A DNA stretch of 11,916 nt from Chloroflexota bacterium (GTDB lineage Bacteria > Chloroflexota > Anaerolineae > Anaerolineales > Villigracilaceae), in assembly GCA_021796315.1 (NCBI GenBank), contig JAJYOH010000120.1, positions 1-11,916 of the forward strand, written 5' to 3'. Positions 11,509-11,916 of this stretch are shown piece by piece. Each line of letters opens with the position of its first letter. The first letter of the stretch is position 1. Position numbers and translations under genes: made by a program. Below the pieces are notes generated by a model. It saw only the letters and a program-made list of their open reading frames with translations, did no database searches and was not told the DNA's origin.

Positions 11509-11916
11509 ATGCCTTTCAAATTCGAGCAACTGGATGTCTGGAAATTCTCCGTAGAATATGTTGACTTGATTTACGCACTCGCAGAGAAATTGCCAAAGCG
11601 CGAAGATTTCAATCTGAAGTCGCAAATCGTTCGGGCGGCAACGTCAATATCGTTGAATATCGCTGAAGGTTCAACGGGACAGTCAGATGCTGAACAAGCG
11701 AGATTTCTTGGAATGGCCATCCGTTCGCTTGTCGAAACGGTTGCTTGCCAGCATATTATCCGAAGGCGCAAATACATTTCGGATGTTGCTGTGCTTGATG
11801 GCGTTTATTTAAAATCGAATGAACTGGCAAAAAGATTGCAATCTTTTCGCAAATCGTTGGTTGGAAATGGGCGGACAGTAAAAGAGGAAACAGCGCTATA
11901 CTTTGTGGACGAAATA
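11509..11916 (+). CDS. Four-helix-bundle protein (S23/IVP family), 3' end cut off by the window
   Basis: An open frame of 136 codons with no stop before the window end. It begins MPFKFEQLDVWKFSVEYVDL and contains LKSQIVRAATSISLNIAEGS (36-55), the signature of the four-helix-bundle family first seen as 23S rRNA intervening-sequence proteins; FLGMAIRSLVETVACQHIIR follows. Its function is unknown; members are small helical oligomers of about 115-125 residues, and free-standing copies like this one are common. The ATG lies four bases after GGAGG (11500-11504), at the right edge of the palindromic repeat. The frame already exceeds the usual length, so its C-terminus (from about GNGRTVKEETALYFVDEI) may be repeat-derived. 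Confidence 0.85.
   Translation, partial: MPFKFEQLDVWKFSVEYVDLIYALAEKLPKREDFNLKSQIVRAATSISLNIAEGSTGQSDAEQARFLGMAIRSLVETVACQHIIRRRKYISDVAVLDGVYLKSNELAKRLQSFRKSLVGNGRTVKEETALYFVDEI

Noticed and set aside
11113..11625. A 170-codon minus-strand open frame
   Set aside because: It crosses the glyQS end, the inverted repeat and the start of the four-helix-bundle gene; all three are explained on the plus strand.

Overview
The window looks like chromosomal DNA of an uncultured Chloroflexota, probably Anaerolineae/Anaerolineales. This placement rests on gene content and style only: a fused alpha-beta glycyl-tRNA synthetase, a protein of the family often labelled quinate 5-dehydrogenase, a four-helix-bundle (S23-type) protein, TIR-domain gene fragments, and many short palindromic repeats lodged between and inside genes. 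No rRNA, tRNA or CRISPR array is visible.

Layout. (1) 1-2735, plus strand: the quinate-dehydrogenase-like protein, a GT-A/NTP-transferase-like protein with a Lys/Ala-rich tail, and a PAP2-type membrane phosphatase, separated by palindromic repeats. (2) 2743-4573, minus strand: a three-gene operon whose reading frames overlap by ATGA: a membrane-anchored M23 peptidase, an SDR-fold protein that has lost its catalytic lysine, and a DinB-like protein. (3) 4574-7000: a decaying accessory region. It holds a frameshifted unknown gene and four successive remnants of the 5' end of a TIR-domain gene. Between the remnants lie a DUF4160-DUF2442 pair and a DUF433-DUF5615 antitoxin-toxin pair. The toxin gene is broken by an inverted copy of its own first codons. 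(4) 6982-8159, minus strand: an AT-rich cassette of two small helix-turn-helix proteins around a 231-residue helical protein of unknown function, with operator-like palindromes upstream. (5) 8410-11439, plus strand: fused glycyl-tRNA synthetase. It carries one repeat-derived segment in the linker between its two halves and a second one inside the beta half, both in frame. (6) 11509 to the window end: a partial four-helix-bundle protein.

How it works together. The housekeeping genes (glyQS, the PAP2 phosphatase and probably the first two genes) flank an accessory island. The island appears to have grown by repeated gain of small toxin-antitoxin-like modules next to TIR gene 5' ends, with palindromic repeats invading coding and non-coding DNA alike. 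The main candidate for an undescribed system is the HTH / helical protein / HTH cassette at 6982-8159. The clearest molecular events are the 26-bp self-inverted repeat in the toxin gene and the in-frame repeats in glyQS. All homology statements come from reading the sequences by eye; no search was run.
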